From NCBI RefSeq assembly GCF_001423965.1, contig NZ_LMPV01000001.1, forward strand, positions 881,908 through 945,907: a DNA stretch of 64,000 bases, given 5' to 3'. Origin of the DNA: Exiguobacterium sp. Leaf196 (GTDB lineage Bacteria > Bacillota > Bacilli > Exiguobacteriales > Exiguobacteriaceae). Below are positions 43,858-51,591 of the stretch, piece after piece; the first letter of the stretch is position 1, and every line of letters begins with the position of its first letter. The notes beneath the pieces were generated by a model. It did not search any database. It was not told the DNA's origin and worked only from the letters and a program-made list of their open reading frames with translations. The position numbers and the translations under genes were made by a program.

Positions 43858-45408
43858 ATGATCGACTTTTCCATTGCAACTGCGGACGACGCGGAAGCAA
43901 TCCATGAATTGAACTACCTCACCTTTACAGAAGAGATTCCGCAACATCAACCGAACATCGAACGGAAACGAATTGATCGATTCCATGATCAGAACACTTA
44001 CTTGATCGGTAAGGAAGACGATCGACTCGTCGCGATGATCGCCATTCGAAAGCATCGTCCCTTTTCGCTTGAGGAAAAGGGCGTGACGCTAGAAGAGACA
44101 CTGACGGACCCAGCGGAAATCCGCTTACTTAGCGTTCGTCCCGAATACCGCAATAGTCGTACGTTCATGCAATTGATGCGCTTTTTAATGGTCTACCTCG
44201 AGCGGGAGACGATTGATCATGTCTATATCAGTGGTACGACGCGGGAAGCAAAACTATACGCGCGGTTCGGCTTCACACCGATTGCAGCTACGCTTGGTAG
44301 TGGTGACGCCCAGTTTGTACCGATGTTGTTGTCGCGCGCAACATACGAACGATCCGTCATCGCGGATGTCTTACGTCCCCTGCATTTTCTAGCCGGTCCG
44401 GTCGAGGTTGCGCCGACGGTCCGTCAAGCGGCGCAACAAGCACCGCGTCCACACCGGACGGCCTCGATGCGGCAGCTCGATCAAGATTTACGTGGCCGAA
44501 TGTGTCAGTTGCTGGATTTGCCACATGTCTCGATGGCCGTCGGCAGCGGTACGCTCGCCAATGATATTGTCGCGCAACAACTCACTGGACATGGATTGAT
44601 CCTGAACGGCGGCGAGTTCGGTCAACGCTTGATTGATCACGCGGCACGTGCCGGCAAGTCTTTTGATGTCCATACGCTTCCCCCCGGTCACCCGATCGAC
44701 TTGAAGCAACTCGCTCATCAATTGAGGCAAACGGCATACAACTGGATCTGGTTGACGCATTGTGAGACGTCAACGGGTGTTCTCTATGATCTTGATGCAG
44801 TAAAAGTGCTGTTAGATCAACGAACCGCACTCGTCGTCGATGCGATCAGCGCTGTTGGAACCGGACATTTCTCATACGATGGCTGCACTTTCGTCACGAC
44901 TGTTTCCGGGAAAGCGATTGGTGGTTTACCGGGTCTTGCGTTCATTGGTCACGCAGATCGCGTCCTACCTTCTCTCTGTATTCCCCGTTATCTGGATTTA
45001 GGACTCTACGCAGAAGGGGTTGCCTTTTCCGGCTCGTCGAACCTGTTGCTTGCCTGTCAGGCAGCGCTTGATGCCCTCGATCTTAATCAAGCAGCAATCA
45101 AGATGACCTATCTCGAACAAGCCGTCCGCGCAACTGGATTCCAACTCCTCGCACAACAAGAAGCACAAGCGCCGGGAATACTGACGATCGTTCATCCGTC
45201 CGCAACTGATTTAGGCGACGCTCTGCGCATTCAGGGGTATCACGTCCAGTACGAAAGCGACTATCTCGTTTACAATCAGTGGCTACAAATTTCGACGATG
45301 GGACAGACGACGATGCGGCAAATTGAACGTCTCGTTCGTGTTTTAGTTCGTGAAAATCAACGAATCATCATAAAGAATGAAAAAAACGAAAGACCTCTCA
45401 ACCCCTGA
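43858..45408 (+). CDS. Fusion of a GNAT-like acyltransferase domain and a class V PLP aminotransferase
   Basis: 516 residues from ATG 43858, behind AAGGAGGACG. Residues 1-165 are a GNAT-like domain (FSIATADDAEAIHELNYLTF, IRLLSVRPEYRNSRTFMQL, AKLYARFGFTPI). It lacks the usual R/QxxGxG loop and recalls the N-acyl amino acid synthase (FeeM/autoinducer synthase-like) branch. Residues about 175-500 are an aspartate/serine-glyoxylate type class V aminotransferase: VGSGT (228-232) for the PLP phosphate, ETSTG (303-307), Asp328 in VVDAIS for the ring nitrogen and Lys352 in SGKAIGG as Schiff base. Both activities look intact; substrate unknown. Confidence 0.88.
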   Translation: MIDFSIATADDAEAIHELNYLTFTEEIPQHQPNIERKRIDRFHDQNTYLIGKEDDRLVAMIAIRKHRPFSLEEKGVTLEETLTDPAEIRLLSVRPEYRNSRTFMQLMRFLMVYLERETIDHVYISGTTREAKLYARFGFTPIAATLGSGDAQFVPMLLSRATYERSVIADVLRPLHFLAGPVEVAPTVRQAAQQAPRPHRTASMRQLDQDLRGRMCQLLDLPHVSMAVGSGTLANDIVAQQLTGHGLILNGGEFGQRLIDHAARAGKSFDVHTLPPGHPIDLKQLAHQLRQTAYNWIWLTHCETSTGVLYDLDAVKVLLDQRTALVVDAISAVGTGHFSYDGCTFVTTVSGKAIGGLPGLAFIGHADRVLPSLCIPRYLDLGLYAEGVAFSGSSNLLLACQAALDALDLNQAAIKMTYLEQAVRATGFQLLAQQEAQAPGILTIVHPSATDLGDALRIQGYHVQYESDYLVYNQWLQISTMGQTTMRQIERLVRVLVRENQRIIIKNEKNERPLNP

Positions 45409-45432
45409 TTTCAAGCGGTTTGGAGGTCTTTC
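45388..45432. terminator. Hairpin after the fusion gene
   Basis: GAAAGACCTC pairs perfectly with GAGGTCTTTC around a 25-base loop. The T run is stronger on the minus side; the gene's last codons lie in the left arm. Confidence 0.6.
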
Positions 45433-45453
45433 GACTTCAAAAAGATAAAAAAA

Positions 45454-45645
45454 GAGGTTTATGGATTTAAAACACAGGGGTATAAACTCATTAGCACCGC
45501 ATCAAACCGGTGACTTACTCACACATGTTTCTCAATATCAGCGTAATGACCTGGGAGAGAAATGCAAAGTCACGAAAGCGTCAGATTCATGAGAGTCTGA
45601 AACCGATTGTCTTAGCATGATTCATATTGTTCAGGATTCGTCCTG
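45454..45645 (+). ncRNA. Structured leader RNA upstream of rplY/ctc
   Basis: Several helices can be drawn by eye. GAGGTTTAT (45454-45462) pairs with ATAAACTC (45482-45489), with one bulge. GTGACTT (45510-45516) pairs with AAGTCAC (45567-45573), enclosing TTTCTC/GAGAAA (45528-45533/45557-45562). TCAGATTC (45581-45588) pairs with GAGTCTGA (45593-45600) around ATGA. CAGGA/TCCTG with a TTCG tetraloop lies at 45632-45645. No T-run terminator follows, so it may act on translation, bind L25, or be a separate RNA. I recognise no known riboswitch. Confidence 0.5.
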
Positions 45646-45699
45646 CTCCTACATTCATTACCTTTTGAGGGCTATACCAAATTCAAGGGGGAAATGAAC

Positions 45700-46371
45700 A
45701 TGTCAGTTAATTTAACAGCCGAAAAACGCGAGGTACGTCCACGCTCACTCCGTAAACAATTGCGTCATGAAGGAAAAGCTCTTGGCGTCGTGTATGGTTA
45801 CAAAGTGGAAAGTACACCAATCGCATTTGAAGAAAAAGAATTGCTTAAAATCGTCCGAGAAAACGGTGAAAACGTCTTGATTTCACTCAAACTCGACGGT
45901 AAAAATATTAACGTCTTGATCAATCGCCGTGATATGGATGTCTTCACACCAACAGTCGATCACGTTGAATTCATCGCCGTGAAAATGGATGAAGAAACAG
46001 AAGTCGAAGCAGACGTTGTACTTGTTGGCGAAGCAGCCGGTGCAAAAGTTGGTGGCTTCCTATCACAAACACTCTTTAAAGTAACAGTCGCCGCTACACC
46101 AGATAAATTACCAGAGAACGTCGAAGTCGACGTCACGAACCTCGAAATCGGCGATTCGATTTCTGTAGCCGATCTTCCAGAACAAAAAGATTTCCGCATC
46201 GTTACAGAAGGCGATATTCAAGTCGCAGCTGTCGTCGAATCGACACTCGAGCAGGATCTTGAAGAAATCGAGGAAGCAGAGGCACAAGCAGAAGCTGGCG
46301 AAGACAACGAAGCGGAAGCAACAGAAACGTCTTCAGAAGAAACAGCTGAAGAGAACGAAGACAATAAATAA
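45700..46371 (+). CDS. rplY: Ribosomal protein L25 / general stress protein Ctc
   Basis: 223 residues, long TL5/CTC form. N-terminal 5S rRNA-binding beta-barrel (VNLTAEKREVRPRSLRKQLR, GVVYGYK), a C-terminal domain (VEVDVTNLEIGDSISVADLP), and a highly acidic tail of about 40 residues rich in Glu and Ala. ATG 45700 is preferred because it lies eight bases after AAGGGGG; the ATG at 45694 is too close. It binds 5S rRNA in the large ribosomal subunit and, in Bacillus, is also induced by stress. Confidence 0.95.
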   Translation: MSVNLTAEKREVRPRSLRKQLRHEGKALGVVYGYKVESTPIAFEEKELLKIVRENGENVLISLKLDGKNINVLINRRDMDVFTPTVDHVEFIAVKMDEETEVEADVVLVGEAAGAKVGGFLSQTLFKVTVAATPDKLPENVEVDVTNLEIGDSISVADLPEQKDFRIVTEGDIQVAAVVESTLEQDLEEIEEAEAQAEAGEDNEAEATETSSEETAEENEDNK

Positions 46372-46380
46372 GTCGTTTAA

Positions 46381-46412
46381 CGATACGCCCTTTGCGGCGT
46401 ATCGTTTTTTTT
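46381..46412 (+). terminator. Terminator of rplY
   Basis: CGATACGCC pairs perfectly with GGCGTATCG and runs into eight T. Confidence 0.93.
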
Positions 46413-46471
46413 GTGTCTTGACAACAGACGCTGGATTGCCTAAAGTGAACAGCGTATCACCTATTACCATA

Positions 46472-46556
46472 TCCACTAGGGGAGCCCAATTGGCTGAGAC
46501 GATTCACTTCGGACCCTTCGAACCTGATCTAGTTCATACTAGCGTAGGAAAGTGGA
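46472..46556 (+). promoter_or_regulatory. TPP riboswitch (THI element)
   Basis: All conserved blocks are present. The closing helix is CCACT (46473-46477) with AGTGG (46551-46555). Inside it are GGGGAGCC, GCTGAGA (46493-46499), ACCC, GAACCTGAT (46520-46528) and the T-helix segment CATACTAGCGTAGG. It controls the thiamine precursor transporter genes downstream through the terminator at 46600-46636. Confidence 0.97.
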
Positions 46557-46579
46557 GCGATCACATCCAATGACTCCTG

Positions 46580-46636
46580 CTGCGCGCAGTTTTTCTGAGG
46601 ACCGCTCTCTTTTTTACGGAGGGCGGTCTTTTTTGG
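46580..46636 (+). terminator. Expression-platform terminator of the TPP riboswitch
   Basis: GACCGCTC (46600-46607) pairs with GGGCGGTC (46621-46628) and runs into six T. A shorter self-complementary CTGCGCGCAG with TTTTT (46580-46594) lies just before it. TPP binding should favour termination here. Confidence 0.88.
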
Positions 46637-46667
46637 CGTCTCCCCCATTCAAAGGAGGACGTATCTA

Positions 46668-47240
46668 ATGCAACACTGGAAAATGAAAGAAATCATGGTC
46701 ATGATGATGCTCGCCGTCGCTTGCGGCGTCATCTATCTTGGTTGGTCAACACTCTGGTTACCGATCTCAGCGATCTTCGGTCCTGTCGGTGCCAACTGGA
46801 TGTTTGGCATCTGGATCATTGCGAGTCCGCTCGTCGCGGCAATCATTCAAAAGCCAGGTGCCGCTTTAATTGCGGAAGTCGTCGCGGCAGCCGTCGAATT
46901 GTTCACGGGAAGTCATTTTGGTTTATCCGCTCTTCTGATCGGAGTCTGCCAAGGACTTGGTGCGGAACTCGTCTTCGCGATGACGCGTTACCGTCGTTAT
47001 GACACATGGACCTTGATGTTATCGGGTATCGGAGCCGCGATTGGTAGCATCGTTTATAGTCTAATCGCGAACGGATTCGGTTACTACACAACGTCGACGT
47101 TGCTTGCGACAACTGGCTTACAATTGATCAGCGGCGCATTACTCGGTGGCTTGCTTGCAGCCATTCTCGTCCGTCGCCTTGTTGCGACTGGTGTCTTGAA
47201 CGGGTTTGCGGCAGGACGTGCGAAACGAGAAATCGCATGA
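46668..47240 (+). CDS. ykoE: ECF transporter S component YkoE (thiamine precursor uptake)
   Basis: 190 residues, five to six membrane segments, with WKMKEIMVMMMLAVACGVIYLGW and a second segment beginning ANWMFGIWIIASPLVAAII, matching YkoE. It is the substrate-binding membrane part of the YkoEDC ECF transporter for hydroxymethylpyrimidine or thiamine, as inferred in Bacillus from TPP riboswitch control. Start follows AAAGGAGGACG. It overlaps ykoD by 4 bp. Confidence 0.93.
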   Translation: MQHWKMKEIMVMMMLAVACGVIYLGWSTLWLPISAIFGPVGANWMFGIWIIASPLVAAIIQKPGAALIAEVVAAAVELFTGSHFGLSALLIGVCQGLGAELVFAMTRYRRYDTWTLMLSGIGAAIGSIVYSLIANGFGYYTTSTLLATTGLQLISGALLGGLLAAILVRRLVATGVLNGFAAGRAKREIA

Positions 47241-48766
47241 TTACTGTCGACGACCTCAGCATCCGCTATCCCGGTCAGATGAAATCGGTGCTCAATCATG
47301 TATCGCTGACGATTGAGCAAGGGATGACCCTTCTGCTCGGACGAAGTGGTAGTGGCAAGACGACATTACTTCATGCCCTTGCCGGACTGACACCGGAAAC
47401 GATTGAAGTCGAACAGACTGGTACCGTTACCCGGTCCGGTTCGGTCGGAATCTTGTTTCAAAATCCAGAAGAACAGTTCTGCATGGAGACGATCGGACGC
47501 GAAATCGCTTTTAGTTTAGAAAATCGCTCGATTCCGCGCGTGGAGATGGATGAACGAATTGAACGCTTACTCGCACTCGTCGGTCTCCCCCTCCCCTTCT
47601 CGACACCGATCGCGAGTCTATCCGGTGGAATGAAACAGCGTCTCGCGCTCGCAGCGGTCCTAGCACTTGAGCCGACGATCTTATTACTCGATGAACCAAC
47701 GGCTCAGATTGATCCAATCGGACAACATGAGCTGATGGCGTTGATTTTTCGGATTCAAAAAGAACACGATTTAACGATCGTCTTGATCGAACACCAACTC
47801 GATGTCTGTTTGTCGTACGTCGACCAGGTCGTCTTGCTTGAGGACGGATCGATTACTGCGACAGCAGATCCACGGGATCTGTTCCCCCAGGATTACAAAG
47901 AGCTTCAAACGAAAGGTATTGCCGTTCCCTCTTTGTATCCGTATACGTTAGAGACATTACCCATAGATGGACCGCAAGCGGCGCGACTTCATGTGCCTTC
48001 CCCCGTCGCTACAGCTGGTCGCTCTTTGTTACACGTCGCTGCATTATCGACGAAAGCACCATATCCGCTGACCGATGCGACATTTTCCCTGCAGACAGGA
48101 GAATGGGTGATGCTGCTCGGGGCAAATGGATCCGGGAAAAGTACATTGCTTGCGACACTCGGGCGGTTGCTTCCCAATCGTGGAACGTATCAGCTCCAGG
48201 GACGTCCGGTTCATCGTTACTCCCGGCGTCGCTTTTATGAGCACGTTGGCTATGTCTTTCAACAACCGGATCTGCAGTTTCTTAAGCTGACGGTCGAAGC
48301 GGAAATCGACTGGAGCCACCGGGCAGCGACGAACGTTAAGCGCGCGGCGTTGCTCGAACGTCTAGAACTGACATCTGTCAAACAGCAGTCACCACTTGCT
48401 CTTAGTACGGGGCAACAACGACGGCTCAGCGTCGCAACGATGCTCGGACAAACGAAAGACTTATTGTTGCTCGATGAACCGACCTTCGGACAAGATGGAT
48501 TGACGACACGACGCTTAATGGAACAGTTACAGATGGAACAACAGAACGGTACGACACTCGTCATGGCGACGCATGATATGGAGCTCGTCGCCCGGTATGC
48601 GGATCGTGTCCTCGTCATGGAGCAAGGACGGATTGCTTTTGACGGTCGCCCAAGCGAGTTATTCGCTGACGTTCCATTACTCGAGCGCTGTCAGCTACAA
48701 CGTCCACTTTCGTACCAATTCCAGGAGGTGAAACGTGATGCAAACGAACGTGTCCCCGTTCGCTAA
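47237..48766 (+). CDS. ykoD: ECF transporter double ATPase YkoD
   Basis: 509 residues with two ABC ATPase domains in one chain. The first has Walker A LLGRSGSGKTTLLHAL, signature LSGGMKQRLALAAVLAL and Walker B TILLLDEPTAQIDP. The second has Walker A LLGANGSGKSTLLATL, signature LSTGQQRRLSVATMLG and Walker B DLLLLDEPTFGQD. This fused arrangement is typical of YkoD. It powers uptake through YkoE and YkoC. Overlaps ykoE by 4 bp and ykoC by 29 bp. Confidence 0.95.
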   Translation: MITVDDLSIRYPGQMKSVLNHVSLTIEQGMTLLLGRSGSGKTTLLHALAGLTPETIEVEQTGTVTRSGSVGILFQNPEEQFCMETIGREIAFSLENRSIPRVEMDERIERLLALVGLPLPFSTPIASLSGGMKQRLALAAVLALEPTILLLDEPTAQIDPIGQHELMALIFRIQKEHDLTIVLIEHQLDVCLSYVDQVVLLEDGSITATADPRDLFPQDYKELQTKGIAVPSLYPYTLETLPIDGPQAARLHVPSPVATAGRSLLHVAALSTKAPYPLTDATFSLQTGEWVMLLGANGSGKSTLLATLGRLLPNRGTYQLQGRPVHRYSRRRFYEHVGYVFQQPDLQFLKLTVEAEIDWSHRAATNVKRAALLERLELTSVKQQSPLALSTGQQRRLSVATMLGQTKDLLLLDEPTFGQDGLTTRRLMEQLQMEQQNGTTLVMATHDMELVARYADRVLVMEQGRIAFDGRPSELFADVPLLERCQLQRPLSYQFQEVKRDANERVPVR

Positions 48767-49460
48767 ACTCAATCCCGTCATTAAGGGAAGCGGATTGTTT
48801 TTGATCATGTTTGCCTTGATTGCAACGAATGACTGGGTCAAAACGTTAGTATTCCTGAGTTTTGCTATCGCAATGCTACTCCTCTCCGGATGGGGTCCTT
48901 TTGATTTCTTGAAGCGACTTGCGCCGTATAGTCTATTATTCTTATTGACGTTCTGGATGATGGCGGCTTTCGGCAAAGGAACGAATACTCTTTGGTCGTT
49001 TGGTTGGTTTCATGTCACGTTGGAAAGCGTCGCGCACGGCTGGTTACTTGCCTTGCGGATGGCCACGTTCGTCTGCTTGAGCCTCGCTTTCGTCACGACG
49101 ACCGACGCGACCCGTTTCGTAATGAGCTTGATCCATCAGGCGAAGTTATCGCCCCGCTTTGCTTACGGATTCCTTGCCGGGATTCGCTTTCTGCCGCAAC
49201 TGGTCGAAGAAGTCCGCGTTTTGCGGCAAGTCCGGATGATTCGCAATGTGCACAGTCGCTTTCCTGGTGATGGATTTCTTTCAATTGGCTTACCGCTCTT
49301 CTCACGATCGATCCAGCGGGCAGAACGGATGGCGATTGCTCTCGAAGCCCGTCACTTTTCAGCAGAGCGAACGTATTACGAGGTACCGGTCGTTCAGCGT
49401 CAGGATATTATTTATCTCGTGGTCATCCTCCTATTCATCAGTCTTGTCTTTTGGCTATGA
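48738..49460 (+). CDS. ykoC: ECF transporter transmembrane T component YkoC
   Basis: 240 residues with about five membrane segments and the cytoplasmic coupling motif of EcfT proteins (ARG-like AERMAIALEARHFSAERT). ATG 48738 is chosen over GTG 48735 because it is seven bases from AGGAGGTG. It holds YkoD and YkoE together. Last gene of the TPP-regulated transporter. Confidence 0.92.
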   Translation: MQTNVSPFAKLNPVIKGSGLFLIMFALIATNDWVKTLVFLSFAIAMLLLSGWGPFDFLKRLAPYSLLFLLTFWMMAAFGKGTNTLWSFGWFHVTLESVAHGWLLALRMATFVCLSLAFVTTTDATRFVMSLIHQAKLSPRFAYGFLAGIRFLPQLVEEVRVLRQVRMIRNVHSRFPGDGFLSIGLPLFSRSIQRAERMAIALEARHFSAERTYYEVPVVQRQDIIYLVVILLFISLVFWL

Positions 49461-49515
49461 TTACCGCCACCCGTATCCGGGTACACTCTAGCAAGACAGA
49501 TTGAAGGAGAACGAC

Positions 49516-50547
49516 ATGAAACGTATCCTCTTGATTGGTGCAGGTCACGCTCACCTGCATTGCATTACACACGGACCAACAGAAGACGTCGAGTGGCTGG
49601 TCCTGAACGCCTCGACGTACCAATATTACTCGGGCATGTACTCTGGGCTTGCTGACGGAACATACGACATGGATGAGATGCGTATTGACGTCGCCGCCTT
49701 ATGTCGTGCCTATGATAAACCATTCATCAAGGAGACCGTCATCAAAGTCGACCCTGTTGAAAAGGTCGTCTTCGGTGCATCCGGCAGACGTTACACCTAT
49801 GACGTCGTCTCAACGAATATCGGTTCATTCGACTGGTCGGAAGATACGACGCGATTATCGATTAAACCGAACTACCGGTTACCGGATACATTAAAGCGAC
49901 TGCAACAAGCAAAGCGTCCGGTCGTGATTGGGAGCGGAGCAGCTGCCGTCGAGATGGCGGCGTCCTTGAGAGCGGCGGGTGTACCGATCACATTGATCAC
50001 GGATCCAGATATCCTTTCTCGTCATCCGGCAGCGGAAGCCATTACGAGACGGTTAAAAGAACTCGAAGTGTACTGGATCCGGGAACGTCCTATAGATGAC
50101 GAACTACCATTCCGCTTTACGCATCATCCACCAATCGAGTCAGATGCAATCGTCCGCTTGACGGGTGCCAAAGCTCCGGCATTGTTTGCAGACAGCAATC
50201 TTTTCACCGAAGACGGATTTTTACTCGTCAATGAACAGTTACAAGCACTCGATCATCCAAGTTTGTTTGCTGCGGGTGACGCGGCGACCCTCATCGCCTA
50301 CCCCGACGTTCCGAAGAATGGTGTCACAGCTGTCCGACAAGCGCCAATTTTGCTTACGAACCTTTTACGATACCTAGAGGAAGAGGTATTGCAAACCTAT
50401 CGTCCGCAAACGAACTATTTGACGATTTTATCGATGGGATCGCGTCATGCGGTTTCCCTGTATGGTCGTCATTATTCAACGCACCCGTTCGGTTGGTACC
50501 TGAAGCGCTGGATCGATCAACGGTTCATGCGGAAGTATCGCTCATAA
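49516..50547 (+). CDS. FAD-dependent NAD(P)H dehydrogenase-like oxidoreductase
   Basis: 343 residues from ATG 49516, behind GAAGGAGAACG. The FAD loop is LIGAGHAHLHCI, the NAD(P) loop VIGSGAAAVEMAASLRAAG (near residue 137), and the late FAD site LFAAGDAATLIAYP. The GAGHAHLH start is that of the type II NADH dehydrogenase/SelD-associated oxidoreductase branch. It follows ykoC by 55 bp with no terminator between, so it may be transcribed with the thiamine transporter; a link to thiamine chemistry is an inference only. Confidence 0.87.
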   Translation: MKRILLIGAGHAHLHCITHGPTEDVEWLVLNASTYQYYSGMYSGLADGTYDMDEMRIDVAALCRAYDKPFIKETVIKVDPVEKVVFGASGRRYTYDVVSTNIGSFDWSEDTTRLSIKPNYRLPDTLKRLQQAKRPVVIGSGAAAVEMAASLRAAGVPITLITDPDILSRHPAAEAITRRLKELEVYWIRERPIDDELPFRFTHHPPIESDAIVRLTGAKAPALFADSNLFTEDGFLLVNEQLQALDHPSLFAAGDAATLIAYPDVPKNGVTAVRQAPILLTNLLRYLEEEVLQTYRPQTNYLTILSMGSRHAVSLYGRHYSTHPFGWYLKRWIDQRFMRKYRS

Positions 50548-50572
50548 AAGTGTGCGCCGGCGCACACTTTTT
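50547..50572 (+). terminator. Terminator of the oxidoreductase gene
   Basis: AAAGTGTGCGCC pairs with GGCGCACACTTT and runs into TTTTTC. The left arm includes the stop codon region. Confidence 0.92.
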
Positions 50573-50580
50573 CTGTACAC

Positions 50581-50615
50581 AAAAACAAGCCATGGACGCG
50601 TGTCCATGGCTTGTT
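50581..50615 (-). terminator. Terminator of the hydrolase gene
   Basis: AACAAGCCATGGAC pairs perfectly with GTCCATGGCTTGTT; on the minus strand it runs into TTTTGTG just after the hydrolase stop. Confidence 0.9.
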
Positions 50616-50618
50616 GGA

Positions 50619-51437
50619 TTAGACGGTTTGATTTCCTTTAACGTACGTCAGTAATGTCTCGTTGAACTTCTCTTGTTCGTCAAGCAACATCCCGTGTCCA
50701 CTCTCTTCGAAGACTTCGAGTCGCGCATGTGGGATTTCCTTTTGCATTTCTTCCGCGAACTCGAACGGACAGACTTGGTCTTTTTTACCGTGGATGATCA
50801 ACGTATCGACTTTGATGTTCTCGAGTTTTCCACGTAAGTCTTCATCACGCAAGGCGATTGCTGACTGAATCGTACCGTGTGACGAAGCGGCGATGCTAAG
50901 ACCATGGAACCATTGTTGTAGCGGTTCTGGATGTTCCTTCGCAAAGAAGATTTCACCGAATCCTTTGAGCATCGACGGACGATCCTGTTTCGTATCGGCA
51001 ATCAACGCATCAACTTTTTCTTTCGTCATCCCATATGGGTAACCGTCGCGTTGTGTAAAGACAGGTGCCGCAGCTCCTGCGAGAACGAGCTTGCTGACTT
51101 TTGAGTCCCCGTAGTGTAAGAGATAGGACAAAGCGATTCCTCCTCCCATCGAGAAGCCAAGCAACGTGACATTCGTTAATTTCAGCTGTTCGATGACTTC
51201 ATTGACATCGGACGCCATCGTCTTATAGTCATATCCCGTTGCCGGTGCATCTGATTTACCATAACCGCGATAATCGATTCCGACGTAACGGTACCCTTCT
51301 TCGACGAGCAGGTTCTTTTGATACTCGAACATGTTGTTGTTTGCCGGCCATCCGTGTAAAAAGACGACTGGTTGACCCGATCCGACATCCTCAACGTAAA
51401 TCTTCGTGCCATCAACTGCTTGAATGAATGTACCCAT
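50619..51437 (-). CDS. Alpha/beta hydrolase, non-heme chloroperoxidase-like
   Basis: 272 residues from ATG 51437 (a second ATG directly before it is also possible), behind GGGGG. Motifs: FLHGWPANNNMFEYQ for the oxyanion hole, GIDYRGYGKSDAP, nucleophile Ser in LLGFSMGGG, acid in IIHGKKDQVCPF and base in ESGHGMLLDE. This is the pattern of esterase/chloroperoxidase-type hydrolases without cofactor. Cytoplasmic; substrate unknown. Divergent from the lipoprotein pair. Confidence 0.9.
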   Translation of the reverse strand: MGTFIQAVDGTKIYVEDVGSGQPVVFLHGWPANNNMFEYQKNLLVEEGYRYVGIDYRGYGKSDAPATGYDYKTMASDVNEVIEQLKLTNVTLLGFSMGGGIALSYLLHYGDSKVSKLVLAGAAAPVFTQRDGYPYGMTKEKVDALIADTKQDRPSMLKGFGEIFFAKEHPEPLQQWFHGLSIAASSHGTIQSAIALRDEDLRGKLENIKVDTLIIHGKKDQVCPFEFAEEMQKEIPHARLEVFEESGHGMLLDEQEKFNETLLTYVKGNQTV

Positions 51438-51523
51438 CATAAAACCCCCATAGTAATAGATTGACCATGCATGCATCTATTATTCCCGAGTCGAGGGATG
51501 TCAAACATCTTGATGTTAAAGCG

Positions 51524-51553
51524 TTATAGAAAATTCTGTCTATTATAGAAAAT
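51524..51553 (+). promoter_or_regulatory. Two direct repeats in the lipoprotein promoter region
   Basis: TTATAGAAAAT occurs at 51524-51534 and 51543-51553, 19 bp apart. They lie just before a probable -10 (TAAAAT near 51558) of the lipoprotein operon, in the place of an activator or repressor site. Confidence 0.4.
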
Positions 51554-51591
51554 ATGGTAAAATACAGACAATCGTATAGAGGAGGGTTTTC

